NCBI GenBank assembly: GCA_948567375.1
Contig: OX419756.1
Span: forward strand, 53,546,552-53,610,551
DNA from: Lunularia cruciata
Lineage: Eukaryota; Streptophyta; Marchantiopsida; Lunulariales; Lunulariaceae
Direction of reading: 5' to 3'
DNA: 64,000 nucleotides
Both the position numbers and the translations under genes were made by a program. The notes beneath the pieces are model-generated. The model saw only the letters and a program-made list of their open reading frames with translations. It made no database searches and had not been told where the DNA came from. Shown here in pieces: positions 20,287 through 32,289 of the stretch (positions are counted from its first letter, which is position 1; each line of letters opens with the position of its first letter).

Positions 20287-22668
20287 TCTAGACTCTAAAA
20301 GGCATGACCTTGAAAGTGTAAGTTCCCCAAGGTGTGGTGAATATGGTGAGTTGTTGATGCTTTGGTGCAACCTTGATTTGGTTATACCCACTATAACTTT
20401 CACCAAAAATTGTACCCCTCATGACCTACAACCTCCTCCAAGATCTCATCAATGAATGGCAAAGGGTAATAGTCCTTCTTAGTAACAACATTAAGCTTCT
20501 TGTTATCCACACATACTTGAAGCTCGCCATTCTTTGTCTTCACAATCACAATGGGAGACACCCATTCCAAATTCTCCATCTCAAAGATAAATCCTGCCTC
20601 CTTGAGCTTATCAATCTCCTCTTTCACCAACAAAGATATTGGTGGGCTAATGCAACGTTGCTTTTGGCGGACTAGTTTTGCATGTGACTCCACCTCAATC
20701 TTGTGCTCCTCCAAGGTGACTTCCTTTAGATCATTGTAATTGAAAGCAAACACATGGATGAACTTGTGGAAAATCTCCTCAAATCTCACCTCCTCCTCCC
20801 CGGAAACATTTGGACCATACTTGAGAGTAGATAACCTCCTTTCTATCTCTTCAAGTGTCAATGGTGATTTACTTGAGTCTTTCAAACCCTCTAGCTTAGG
20901 TGCCAAATCCATAGCACACAAGGGATACATATCTAAATCAGATTCAGATTCATCTTCCTTTGTGGAGGTTGCCTCTTCCATGCTTGTGTCCACACCTAAA
21001 GCTCTGATTTCTAAATCTGATTCCCAATAATCAGAAGATGGTGTATCTAAATGTGAAGTGTTGGTGGTGTTAGTGATTGAAATTTTTTGATGGTTTGATG
21101 GTCCAATCCTCAATTACCCTTTGTGCCATTGATCAATTGTTCATGCTGCTCTTAACCATGGCCTCCCAAGAAGCAAATCATAGCTTGAATCCTTCAAGAC
21201 TTGGAAAGTCATGAGATTTTGAACTCCCCTAACTGAAACTACCTCCTTATCCATCACCCCTATTGGTCAAACCTGTAACTTGTTTGCCATGCTCACCAAA
21301 AATATTGAAGTTCTAGAGGGTATACCCAACTTCTTCATCAACCTTTTTGACATGGCATTCACTACGTATCCTCCATCCACCAATGCATCTTTGATGTTGT
21401 GACCATTCACTCTCACATCAATCTTGGAGGCATATTCACAAGCCTCTCATGGTGTTGGTTTGGCATCCACCATCCCTATTGATACTAGAGCTTTTTCATT
21501 CTTCTTCCTCTTGCTCCTTGTAGAACTCAAACCACCTCTAATTTCCTTTGTCAAGGTATGGTTCAAAGCAATCAATTGACCCACTATGATCTTAGCCTTG
21601 TGACTACCAACATCCTCCAAAACATTGTAGTTCCATTTTTGCTTGGAGATCAAGAAGTACTCCATCCCCAACTTCTTTCTTGGAGTCTTTGTTGTTGATG
21701 GTGTTGAGGCGTGAGTGCTCCTAGTAGACATAGGAGTATATCTTTGATAGGAGTAAATCCTTGACAAGAGTGCCCATCCTCAGCAAAATGAGATCTCTTC
21801 TTCTCTTGTACCAAAAGCTCCAAATTAAGACTCTTGGAGTTTGAGCACTCCTTCTTCTCATACTTGCTCTCAACCACATCTATAGATACTATGTCCTTAC
21901 CTTTGTTTAAATTAGGAGCCACTTGGGTTTCACTCCCTCCCTCTTTGCCTCTATTGGCCCCTTAATAACCCCTTCTTCCATGGTAAGTGGAATTTGGGCA
22001 ATTCCTTTAGATATGGCTTCTTCCTCCACAACCAAAGCAATTACTCTCATTGAAATTTTTGGTTGGTTGACCTCCTCTATATGCATAACTTCCATAACTA
22101 CTAGGCTCTCTCCCCACATTCTGATCAACCTCTCTCTTCTCCCATAGTTGCACTACATCAATCTTGAGATCTACAAGTTTTTCCGTGATGGTTTGAAGTA
22201 GATCCTTTGGTAGGGGTGCAAGAACTAGACCAACTACTACTTGTGGTGCAACCTTTGTCACCAAGGTGTCAGAAGTTACACCAAACTTGTAACCTTGAGG
22301 AGGATGCAAAACCTCCTTCACCACCAAATCACTCTCATCCCTTTCCAAACTCTCCTCCATATGAATTGTAATCTTGATAGCTTCAACCTTGGAAGAAAGT
22401 TTCTCATATCTAACTTTGCTTCTAATTTGTGGTCTTAACTCTCCCAAAAAATAATTGATGAGTATGGTCCCTATGCCAATCATAATAGTTTCCACATCAT
22501 CTCCACCCTTCCTCAACACTATGTGAAATCTAGACTCTAACTTTTTCAATCTTTCCACATAGACTCTCACTTTCTCTCCATCTCCTTGCTTGAGAAAGGT
22601 AATCTCACTAGTCAATCTCTCATAACTCTCATCTAGAAAAGAGTTCTCAATGAGTGATGAAGTCAAAT
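20287..22668 (-). pseudogene. Old family A copy: first gag-PR-RT block
   Basis: In element order this is gag (22668 down to ~21650, knuckle CFGCGGRSHI), protease region (~21250-21400, DGG lost), linker, and RT up to a point matching A1 ~12260 (end at 20287). It is preceded by the 5' LTR, ORF0 and gag start at 26423-28572, separated only by the B solo LTR. Stops and frameshifts are numerous. The block ends inside RT and is followed by gag again, so gag-PR-RT is present twice in this element. Confidence 0.85.
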
Positions 22669-23050
22669 TGTGGTACCCACATTTTTTGGTTTTGGATAGT
22701 TTTTTGGAAATTTTGAAGAAGTATGTTAGTAAAGCCGAAGGAGGGCTAAACGAGAAGGAAATAAGAAGAAGCGTGTGTTTGGGCCAAACCTGAAGTTGAC
22801 CTCGGATCAAGACCGAAGGACCCGGAGTGGACGAGAGAGAAAGATGAAGAAGTGGACTTTGTATTGGGCAGTGTAGCCTGATCTGAAGAACCTGTAAAAA
22901 ACTTCTTTGGAGTTGGCCAATCAAGAAAGTACATGGGAAGAAAGTGATGACCTTGAGATCAAGAAGTTCTTGATAGTGATAGGAAACAACCTCAAAAAAT
23001 TGGTGATTGGAGCAGAGAAACAACTGAAGAATGACCGATAAGCATAGGAC

Positions 23051-23057
23051 TATAAAA
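23051..23057 (+). promoter_or_regulatory. TATA box in the B solo LTR
   Basis: TATAAAA lies ~380 bp into the LTR and ~35 bp before the position of the LTR-ORF start. The same element is found at the equivalent place in the copies at 43279-43289, 52585-52592 and 56573-56580. Confidence 0.65.
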
Positions 23058-23083
23058 TCAAGATTTTTGTGAGGAAGCAGTGC

Positions 23084-25636
23084 AATGTGCAGATGCTACC
23101 CTATCCCTATTTAGAGTCAACCCAAAGTAATGCAAATTGCAAATCCACAAGAAGACAAGTGAGTTAGGATCTCGAGAACAATCTTCCACAAGAAGAGGGT
23201 GAGGAAACACATGATGGCCCAAAAGTGAGTAAGCAGAGTGTGATGAGGGGACTTGCAATGCATAGATTAGATGTAGTGGTGCGGATTGAGGTCTTAGCAA
23301 GACTTTGTATCACGTTCATGGCCTGGAATTGGAACTTCAGTTTTCTAAGTTTCATGGTAGAAATCATAGCAAGTAATTGCAAGGATGGGCTGAAGCACAA
23401 GGGGAAGAGAGGAAATCCAGCTTGATGGATTGAGTTGGATTGGAGAATAATCATGGGGAGAGAAGCAATAGAGGTAGGAGGTACCACCTTCTATCAAAAG
23501 TGTGATGCTTCAGAAGAGACTACCGGGGTGAGAACTCGTTCAATCGACCTTGCACCAAGAATTGGTATAAGGTGGATAGTTATAGAGATCCCAAGCGGAG
23601 AAGGATTGTAAGCGCAATGATGGTATATTCAAGTCGGAGCAAACCACCTATGTTACAATGCAACAAGCGGTGTTCTTTCACCAAATGTTTGCAAGAGAAG
23701 CAGTAGATTGGGTGAAATGTCTAGATCAGCAAGTGGGGCAGATGATTTTGGGTTGGAAAATGGGTATGACACCGCATTAATTTGTGCCCTTTGCAGCTCA
23801 TTTTTATTCTGGGCTGAACTTGCAAACTTTGAAGGAAAGAAACCAAATGTGATAGCACTTTCATCCAAATCTGCAAAAAGAGGCAGATGCAAGTGAACAA
23901 TATTATATGGAGAGAGTGCAAGATGGGGATGAGTACTACAAGAAAAGTGGGATGGAGAGAATTGTAGCAATTGATATCTCAAGGGCAAGAAAGAGAACTA
24001 AGCTTGAAAGCCGCCTTGCAATAATTCAGCCGTAGAAGGTGTAGAAGCTTAACCCAAAGGCAATGGTGGTGAAAATGAAGGAATAGACTCCGGAAGACAA
24101 AGAGAAGTCTGAAGGAGAAATTGAGTCAAAGGGAGAAGCATCAAAAGGAGAAGAAGAGTTCACCCTACAAAGTGAAAAATCAAGTAGTGGTAGTGAAGGC
24201 AAGGCGGAGGTTCAGCAAACCCAAAGACAGATGGGGGATACAAGGAAGCCAAGTCCAAAAGTCTCTACGATTGAAGGGGGTGAGAGAACAAGGAGGAAGA
24301 AGGAGTCTTGGCATGTCCACAAACTGTTAGGAGGAAGAATAGTATGCACGTAGCCAAGGTGGGGCCGAATAAAGTCACCACGGAAGAGGAGGAGAGCTCG
24401 GATGGAGAAACCTTGAAAGTACAAAGATCACAACTTTTGTGTAAGGCGCAAGAAGGAGTGTTGCCTGAAGGGGAAGACAAAGGCCAAGCTGATGACAAGA
24501 AGTGCGATGGATTGGAGTATTTGTTAAAAGTCATGTGTCTACTATTGGTGTTCCTATAGTAGAAAAAAGTAGAGATGTTGAGTGCTAACCTTGATGTGCG
24601 TGATGAGTTGGCAGTAGTAGAGAAGTGGAGTGCGGAAACCTCATTGTTGAGAAGCAAGCTAACAAGAGTAAAGATGGAAGCCAAAGAACTTTGGGTGGAG
24701 GAGATTGTTTGGAGTAAGCACTTTGAAGTAATGAAGGAGGATTTGAGGAAGTGTCGGAAGGAGGCAAAGGAGATGACAATGTTGGTCGTAGTGCTGAAGG
24801 GAGAAATTGTTGATGAGCAAGTAGAGTTAATACATTCAAAGGCAAGTGTAGCAGTAATGGAGCACAAGTTGGAGAGTCTCAAGAAGAAGGCCGCTGAGAA
24901 AGATCAAGCCTGGCAGGAGGAGTTAGCCGAGCGTGGTAGAGAAGAAGATTGATTGCAAGGATTGTTGAGGGTGGCACAAGAGCAAATTACTATGAATTGA
25001 CAAGAGAAGGAGGCAATGAAGGCTGAATTTGAGGACGAGCTTGAGATGTATCACAATGAGTTGGAGGAGGAAAGGAAGAAGGAGAAGCTCAAGATCATAG
25101 GAGAAGCTGATGACGTAGTTGGGGTGGCAAATGAGATCAAGGTGATGTTGAGCACGGAGTTTGAAGGTAATTGGAAGCAGCCAAATTGCACAAGTTGAAA
25201 TTGTTGGTGGAAGAGACACGCAAGAGAAAGGTGAAGCACACGGAGTTGAACAATTTATTAATTTTCTACAAGAACAAGTAGATAGAAAAATGTTAGAAGT
25301 AGGGGACAATGTGTGCCTCAGATTGGATCTTGTTAGGACCGAGTTAGATAAACTTTATAGTGAATTACAAGAAGTTAGAAGACCTGAAGTAGTAGAGGTA
25401 GGAGTGCAAGTGTCTTCAAAGTTGTTCTCTTAGATATTAGAGAAGAGTGGGGTGGAAGACAATGAATTAGATAAGGTACCCACTAGTGCAATTATAGTTT
25501 ATGGTGAAGACACTACTCAATTCTCCTCCTAACAGAAGAGTTAGGAGGAGAATTGAGTAGACTCAAAGATAGAGAAATTCTTGAAGGAACATCGAGTTTG
25601 GAAGCCAAGGAGGAAGTAGACATCAGATCAGATTAG
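23084..25636 (+). pseudogene. Family B LTR-encoded ORF, decayed copy
   Basis: Readable pieces: HRLDVVVRIEVLARL, FMAWNWNFSFLSFM and KHKGKRGNPA (23225-23425), then a segment matching QAVFFHKLFAGE (23660-23700), a lysine-rich part near 24020-24290, and a coiled-coil C-terminal third (24575-25433, for example RDELAVVEKWSAETSLLRSK). The stop TAG at 25634-25636 lies 786 bp before the LTR end. Several frameshifts and stops make it non-functional. For the protein as a whole see the less damaged copy at 54107-56553. Confidence 0.65.
25513..25560. repeat. Perfect 20-bp inverted repeat with 8-nt loop
   Basis: The arms 25513-25532 (CTACTCAATTCTCCTCCTAA) and 25541-25560 are exact reverse complements around CAGAAGAG. 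The other B LTR copies lack the second arm at this place in the LTR-ORF, so the palindrome arose in this copy. Confidence 0.85.
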
Positions 25637-26422
25637 TAATAATTTTGAGATTTGAAGAGGTAGATATGAAAAGATGCCTTGTTATTTTGGATCTGCAAGT
25701 AGAAAAAGGTGTTATAGAACGGTATAGTTGTTAGCAATAGTAGATTGCTCTACTATTTAAAGGAGGCATTCATAGTGTTATGTTGTTTAGTACTCATAAT
25801 TTCTGAGAATAGATAAAGCAAAGTGCTGTGAGGCAGTGCTTGTTGCTTGAGCTTAATTCTGAGTATCAGCGTTGTGTTTGTGTTTGTGAGTGTTTGAGGA
25901 ATTCTGAAGGGCAAGTCAATGTGCTTGATGGATGTTGGATTCCGCAGCCGTGATCTTCATTCTGTGTGTTTGATTCTTAGTGAAGTGCAATTAGAGCAAT
26001 GTCTTGATAAATTTGAGAGAACTTGTAGTGTTGGTAGTATTCTGCAGTTATGAGTGCAACATAGTGTTGATGTGAAGCAGTTTTGATCAAGGAAGTTGTG
26101 CCTTTAGTGGAGAGGTGAAACAAAATTCTGAGGCAAAGTCATTTTGTAGAAGTGCCATTTTCAAGAGAGACTAAATCATCACAATCAAGATTGTTTTGAA
26201 AGATTTGGAGTTGTGATTAAGTGTGACATTTTTTGTGTGATAAGACTACAAGTCAGTGCTTGTTACTCTCTTCTAGGTGTAGTTTCTATCTGAAAGATTA
26301 AAGACAAAACCAAGAAGAACTACTTGTTACTATTTGACTTTGTATTTGACTATCAGTATCTCTGTGGGAACGAACTTTACTCACTTGATTATCGCAAAAG
26401 TGATATTTGCTGGGCTGTCACA

Positions 26423-26640
26423 CAAACTTTCCCAAGACTCTTCTTGCCCATCTCTCCTCTCTCTCTTTTTGTATTTTGACTCATACCATGTAAGTGCTGC
26501 ATCCTCAAAGAAATCTGGTAATAATAAGGCCAACTCATTCTTCCTCCTCTCATTGTTTCTTATGCAAGCTCTTTTGAAGTCTCTCACAAAGGCGTCTACA
26601 TCTTCTTCATCCTTGCTAAAGAAAACCGGAAGTTCTCCAT
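26423..26640 (-). pseudogene. Family A gag N-terminus (right of the B solo LTR)
   Basis: On the minus strand this starts with an ATG at 26638-26640 and contains DFKRACIRNNERRKNELA, LLPDFFEDAALTWYES and KRERRDGQEESW, matching the first ~75 residues of A1 Gag. It continues across the B insertion at 22668. Confidence 0.85.
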
Positions 26641-27897
26641 CTTAAGCCTTTACTATCTTTCTTTTCTCTCAATTTTTCTTTTTCTCTTTTCTTTTCTCTC
26701 ACTCTGTAACTAATAGAGTATATACATGACTAACACCATTTGAGAGTTATCCACCCTAGGGCACACAAAAGTTTTAGGTTACTCCAAGATTCTTACAGCA
26801 ACATCAAATCCTAGAGTGCATATTAATCAAACTCTCATGGATAGTTTGTCCGTAAGTGGAAAGATTATCTCTATCTCTAATCTTCAAAACTAGTTGATGA
26901 AGGTGGTAGTATTTATGTATTTTTATTAGAACTTTCTCCAAGATCTTTCACCAAAGTCTCTAAAAGTGCTTTTACTCCACTACACTCATGTTCTTTTGGA
27001 AGTCCTTCTACTCCACAAACTTCACACAACTCCTTGGTCTTAGATCTTTTCCCTCCCAATCTTGGTGAAGAAGGTCCAACATGCAAACCCAAGTCAAGTA
27101 AACCTCTCTTTTCCCTCAATCTCTTGCTCTCAAAGGTCAATGGATAGGAAACTTGCCTTATGTCCCTTCTCTCTACATAAAAAGCATTTAGACTCACTCT
27201 TTCCTCCAAGTGGTGTAGGTTTTTGGATCCTCTCAACACTCTCTTCAAATTCTATTCTAAACTCTCTTTTCCTCAAATCCACCTCTACAATCACCTCAAA
27301 CCCTTGGGGAACCTTGCATAGCCTCAATTTCACTCTTGGTGATTGTCTATGTTCCCAAGATGAGTATAAACACTCAATCATGCTTTTTGTTGCTCTCACA
27401 CTCCTCATGCATGAGATCTCAACTTTGTAAAATTGACCCTTCCTCTCAATTTCACTCAAATCTCTCAACTAGTATCCTACAGTCCTCTAAAATTTACACA
27501 CTTGATCACAACTCTAGAGCGTCCTCTCTTGCAAAATTTCAGATCTTTTCATTGAGCCATTTGGCCTAGGCATCTTTCAGTACACATATTTTAGATTTAG
27601 TCTGGAAACCACTCCCCTCACTTTAAAACTCATAACTCTCTATGAAAGAACAATATCTCTCTCTAATTTTTGTGCCAAAAGGTAGAATACATTATACTTA
27701 ATTTTTTTGGAAAGTTTCAAAACAACAAACTAAAAATTGAAGAAATGGCAGACTTTGTACAGGTTTTTAGAGAGCATGCAGTTGTGGGAGCAGTTCACCC
27801 TATCAAATTCCAAAAATTCTAACTCAGTGCCCATAGAAGCTCTCACAATAAAGTTTGAGTATGCTATCTAAAGGTTAACCTAAGCTATCATGTACAG
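26641..27897 (-). pseudogene. Leader and ORF0 of the old family A copy
   Basis: This contains the pyrimidine (minus: purine) leader at 26645-26705, then ORF0 sequence at 26913-27468 in two overlapping frames: CFLCREKGHKAS (first knuckle, broken by a frameshift), CEVCGVEGLPKEHEC (second site intact) and, upstream, MRDLSEIERKGQFYKVE leading in frame into the knuckle. The frame here is longer than in A1, which suggests the ancestral ORF0 began further upstream. About 320 bp next to the LTR, including the primer site, are deleted (junction near 27898). Confidence 0.7.
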
Positions 27898-28572
27898 GCT
27901 CTCACTCAGGATGAACCTCTGATGGCTATTATGGTAGCGCACCATAGACTAAGAAGGCAAGGAACCCCAACTCCATCATACTCCTCCAAGGCTAACACTC
28001 CAAGACTCAAGACATTGCTCACTAGAGAACTCAATGAGAGAGAGATAGTTGCAAATGAAAGGATGATGAGTACCTCCTCACCCCTTGTTTATATACTTAT
28101 GAAATAGTTACATACCAAAGTTACTAAGTACCGTAGTAACTCAAGTTTCTAAACTAAAAGTCAAGTAAAGTCCAAAAGTAGAAAGGAATATCTATTCGCA
28201 TGGGCATATTCCACTAGCATGTGATCTTAACTTGACCCAACCACTAAGTCAAGGATTGCTTCACATGGGCTATCCTTGGACTATAGAAGAATTCAAAACA
28301 AAAGGCTTGCGGACCCACGATTTCTCAACTTTTCACTCAAAGCCAAACACCTAGGAATAATACCAAGTCAACACACTAGAATCCAAAATAGTGGTGCTCA
28401 TCTTTTCCACCTCCTCTAAAGTAAGATCCCTTCTATCTTAACTATGACTAACTCTAGCTAATCATGACTAATGTAGAACCATCCTTTATCTCTATATAAA
28501 CAATATTTCTCAAGTACTTGTAATACCAAGCTAAATATCACAATACCACACACATGCACAAATGGGTGTTAC
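27898..28572 (-). mobile_element. 5' LTR of the old family A copy
   Basis: An inverted match to the A1 LTR, from CTCTCACTCAGGATGAACC to AATGGGTGTTAC. The inner ~12 bp and the primer-binding site are missing. It is bounded on the outside at 28573 by a family B fragment. Confidence 0.85.
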
Positions 28573-29017
28573 GGTGCAGACATTTTGCCTAGTCTACCAC
28601 CTCTCCTGCAAACATCTACTGAAAGAACACTACCTGCTGCATTGTGATGTAGGTGGTTGGCTCTAGCTTGAACATAGCCATCATTGCACTCACAATCTCT
28701 CTTTGCACTGGGTCTTTATAACTATCCACCTTATACCCATTCTTGGTGCAAGGTCTATCAAAAGAATTCCTAACTTTGGTAGTTTCCTCCGATGCATCAC
28801 ACTTCCCATAGAAAGTGACACCTCCTACCTCTCCTGCTTTTCTAACTAAGACTCATCTCCAATCCAACTTAGTCCATCAAACCGGATTTCCTCTTTTCCC
28901 TTCATGCTTTGGCCCATCCTTGCAATCAATAGTAGAAATCTTTGCCATGAACCTTGGAAACTCAAATTCCAATTCAAGGCCAAAAATGTGATATGAAGCC
29001 TTGATAAGACTTTGATC
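28573..29017 (-). mobile_element. Family B LTR fragment
   Basis: An inverted match to the LTR-ORF N-terminal half. The minus strand carries LSRLHITFLALNWNLSFQ (compare MAWNWNVSF) and, near 28690-28740, the counterpart of NGYKVESYKDPV. It is degenerate and bounded by family A LTRs on both sides. Confidence 0.65.
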
Positions 29018-29865
29018 TGTAACACCCATTTGTGCATGTGTGTGTTATTATGATATTTAGCTTGGTATTACAAGTACTTAAGAGATATTATTTATATAGA
29101 GATAAAGGATGGTTCTATATTAGTCATGGTTAGCTAAAGTTAGTCATAGCTAAGATAGAGGAGAGCTTACTTTAGAAGAAGTAGAAAAGATGAGCACCAC
29201 TATTTTGGACTTTAGTGTGTTGACTTGGTATTATTCCTAGGTGTTTGGCTTTGAGGAAAGAGTTGAGAACTCTTGGGCCCGCAAGCCTTTTTGTTTTGGA
29301 TTCTTCTTTAGTCCAAGGATAGCCCATGTGAAGGGATCCTTGACTTAGTGGTTGGGCCAAGATAAGACCACATGCTTAGGGGAATATGCCCATGTGAATG
29401 GATATTCCTTTCTACTTTTTGACTTTACTTGACTTTTAGTCTAGTAACTTGAGTTACTACGCTAATTAGTAACTTTGGTAAGTAACTATTTCACAAGTAT
29501 ATAAACAAGGGGTGAGGAGGTACTCATCATCCTTTCATTTGCAACTATCTCTCTCTCATTGAGTTCTCTAGTGAGCAATGTCTTGAGTCTTGGAGTGTTA
29601 GCCTTGGAGGAGTATGATGGAGTTGGGGTTCCTTGCCTTCTTAGTCCATGGTTCGCTACCATAATAGCCATCAGAGGTTCATCTTGAGTGAGAGACAGGC
29701 CGGCTCACATTTTTGGTTCCATTGCCGGGAGCTCTCTAGAAGGCAAGATAATGTTCCGCGTTCAATTCTACATTAGGAAGAAGGAGGCTATGAGAGCTCA
29801 CTTGGAGAGAACATTAGGAGAGGAGAGGGCTGAACTTATGTTAAAGAACCAAGATCCATTTGTAC
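29018..29865 (+). mobile_element. Truncated family A element: LTR plus 156 bp of leader
   Basis: The LTR at 29018-29709 (692 bp, TGTAACACCC to GCTCACA) is followed by the primer-binding site TGGTTCCATTGCCGGGA (29714-29730) and the ORF0 start MFRVQFYIRKKEAMRAHLER. The match ends near 29865, where family B LTR sequence begins. The TATA box is near 29498-29506. Confidence 0.8.
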
Positions 29866-31640
29866 TCTCCCAACAATCTCTTTTACTAACTCTAATGTCT
29901 TCTTTGGAATTACATCCTCTCAAGCTCTTTTTGCTGCCAAGTCCTTCCAATACATCTTTAACTTCTCTTCAAACTCCACATTCAATGTCTTCTTCTCCTT
30001 GGCATAGTGGAAAATTTTCACTTATGCTTGCTTCACCAAATCTTGCTATTCTTCTTCTTCTCAACTTCCGCTCACAAGCTCCCATTGCCAAGCCTAATCT
30101 TTCTCTATTGCAACCGATCTCAGGCTCTCCAACTCTTGCTCCATTACTCCTTGACATCTTGGGTAACTCCATATATTGGCCATCTCCTCCTTCCATATGT
30201 TCAATTTTCACTCCTGGAACTCCTTCTCCTCTTCTTCAACCCCTTCATCCATTGAGTTGGACCTTGGGCTCTCTATCACTATCGCTTGACCCTTGAATTT
30301 GCAACATGAGTTCATCTTCTTATGAGTCTTTTCTCTTGCTCTCATCTTCACCTTTAGAATCCTGCCCTTGCAAATAGATCCACCACTGCCTCTTGCCTTG
30401 GGTTAAGTCTCCTTGTCTTTCTTGATTGAACTAGGTATGCTACAATCTTGGGTCAATTTCTCTTCTCCAACTTTGGCTTTGGAATGGTTACCAACCCAAT
30501 TCATTCTTATCCTATCCTGGAAAAGTCTTTAACTTCCTCAAATTTGTCTTATGTAATATTGCTTGTCAATATCTACCTCTTGATGTAGGTCTGGATGGAA
30601 ATGTAACACTTTCACCTTCTTCTCCTTTGAGCTTAAAAGATTTAACCCAAGGTAAAAATGAGCTACAAATGGTACAAAATAGTATAGAGGTATCTTCATC
30701 CTCTAGTTCATGATCATTTGTCTAGTTTGAAGGTGAAAGCACCTCATAGAGTTCATCTTCTCTCTTGCAACAGACTACCTCTTGGTGGAAAAAGACTACC
30801 TCCTACTTTGTTGCATAGGTGGTGCATTCCGGTTTAAACATTGCCATGAGAGCCTTGATGATAATTTGCCTTATTGGGTCTCTATAACTTTCCACCTTAT
30901 ACCCATTCTTCATGCAAGTAGCAATAAAAGAATCTCTCACCTTGGTAGTTTCTTCTAATGAATCACACTTCCAATCGAAGGTGACCTTGGATGAATCCCC
31001 AACTTCTTTCTTGAGAACCAATCTCCAATGCGACTTGGTCTAGCAAGCCAAATTCCCTCTCTTTCCCTTTACTTTAGGGCCATCCTCACAATTATTGGTA
31101 GTGATTTCTGCCATGAAACCTAGAAAACTTACATTCCAATTCCAGGCCAAAAATATGATCCAAATTCTACTTAAGACCTCAATCCTTGCCACTACATCTA
31201 TCCTTTGAATTGCTAGATTCCTTAACACAAGTGAAGGAACTTACCTACACTCTTCATCGGTGTTATGTGTTTTCTAACTCTAAGTTTCTTGCAAATCTCT
31301 CCAACTATTAGACCCTTAGGTATGACATGTTTGGGATAACTCCTAAGAGGAAAATGATATTGATTTAGCATTGCAGAATTTGCTTGATCAAGTTGCAATT
31401 TTACACTTCTGTGATTATAAGTCATTCCTCAATCAAACTACAATTGCAACTCACATATTTTTCATGACTTGCTCTTGTCATTCTCAAGTTTATCTTACTT
31501 CCAAAGTAGCCATTTTTGTTGAATGTATCTTCTTGATTTGTGTGACATAAAGAAAATTTGTTATAGTTTCTTTGGATTGGGTTGATCATTCTGTTGCAAA
31601 GTTACCTTACTTTGGGTCTACCATCCGTTAAGTCAGATCC
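29866..31640 (-). mobile_element. Family B LTR fragment with decayed LTR-ORF
   Basis: In descending coordinates: an ORF start MLNQYHFPLRS at ~31362 (compare MLSNFPLPLRS in other copies), the AWNWNVSFLGFMAEI block at 31090-31170, TKVRDSFIATCMKNGYKVES at 30860-30960, and the beginning of the coiled-coil region, with RC matches to CTCTCCAACTTGTGCTCC near 30130. The end is cut at 29866. It is an older subfamily with many stops. Confidence 0.6.
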
Positions 31641-32280
31641 AAGTCCTTCTTCCTTTGACACAAATTGCAAAAATCTTTTGCACACAATCACTCTCAAGGA
31701 AATCTAAACCACAATCAAAGAACCAATGATCCGCTAGACTTAGAGATAACTCCAAGTCTAGCAAATCCTCAGTCTACCACTAACATCCTCAATTCCTACA
31801 CCAAATTTCCCCTTGATTGTTACTTCTCAAATGTGATTAGTTCTTCTTCAACTTGAATCACACTCTAATTAGATAGGTACTCTATCTTGCACTCCACAAT
31901 CTGCCAACAATTGGGCATTGATTATAGTCAAGCCACACCCACTCTAGTTAAGAGACTCCAGGTGATGCTCACTAGCCTCTATCCACCATAGCCAAGAACT
32001 CAAAGGCTCAACATCAAAGAAGTGAGCTCTTGGAGCTGCACTTGAAAGTATACCTCTCTACTGGACCTAGGTCTCTATCCCTAATGGCACCATTGATAGC
32101 ACATTTGACAATGCAAATGGTGCAAGTGACAATGGGTCCTACTATGTGATCAGTAGCCCTAACTTGAAATTGGACCGCTAAAAAGTAGTCCATGAGAAGC
32201 TACCAAAATACTTATAACTACCACTCCCATGTAAGAGCAAACTAGGCTTGGTGCTACAAATGTTATGGCATGATAGAAAA
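31641..32280 (-). mobile_element. Family C LTR and leader fragment
   Basis: 31850-32280 aligns in the same orientation with the C LTR cores at 3323 and 17222 (CAACAATTGGGCATTGATTA, CCACCATAGCCAAGAACTCA). The part before it resembles the C leader beside 17221. It is joined at ~32280 to C gag-side sequence in the opposite orientation. Confidence 0.6.
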
Positions 32281-32289
32281 CCTCCACTA

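Larger units (their letters stand above)
22669..26422 (+). mobile_element. Family B solo LTR (plus orientation)
   Basis: A 3,754-bp unit with ends TGTGGTACCC...GCTGTCACA, inserted in family A gag. The flanks are CAAAT (22664-22668) and CAAAC (26423-26427), a 5-bp target duplication with one mismatch. No internal gag-pol lies between, so it is a single LTR left by recombination. It carries the LTR-encoded ORF in broken form. Confidence 0.8.

Noticed and set aside
22007-23023. A 338-codon minus-strand ORF across 22007-23023
   Set aside because: It joins the opposite strand of a B solo LTR to A gag across the insertion point at 22668/22669. It is a chance fusion, not a gene.
29688-30296. Plus-strand ORF of 202 codons
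   Set aside because: The first part is the family A leader. The rest is the antisense of the B LTR-ORF coiled coil, giving Leu/Ser/Pro-rich low-complexity sequence.
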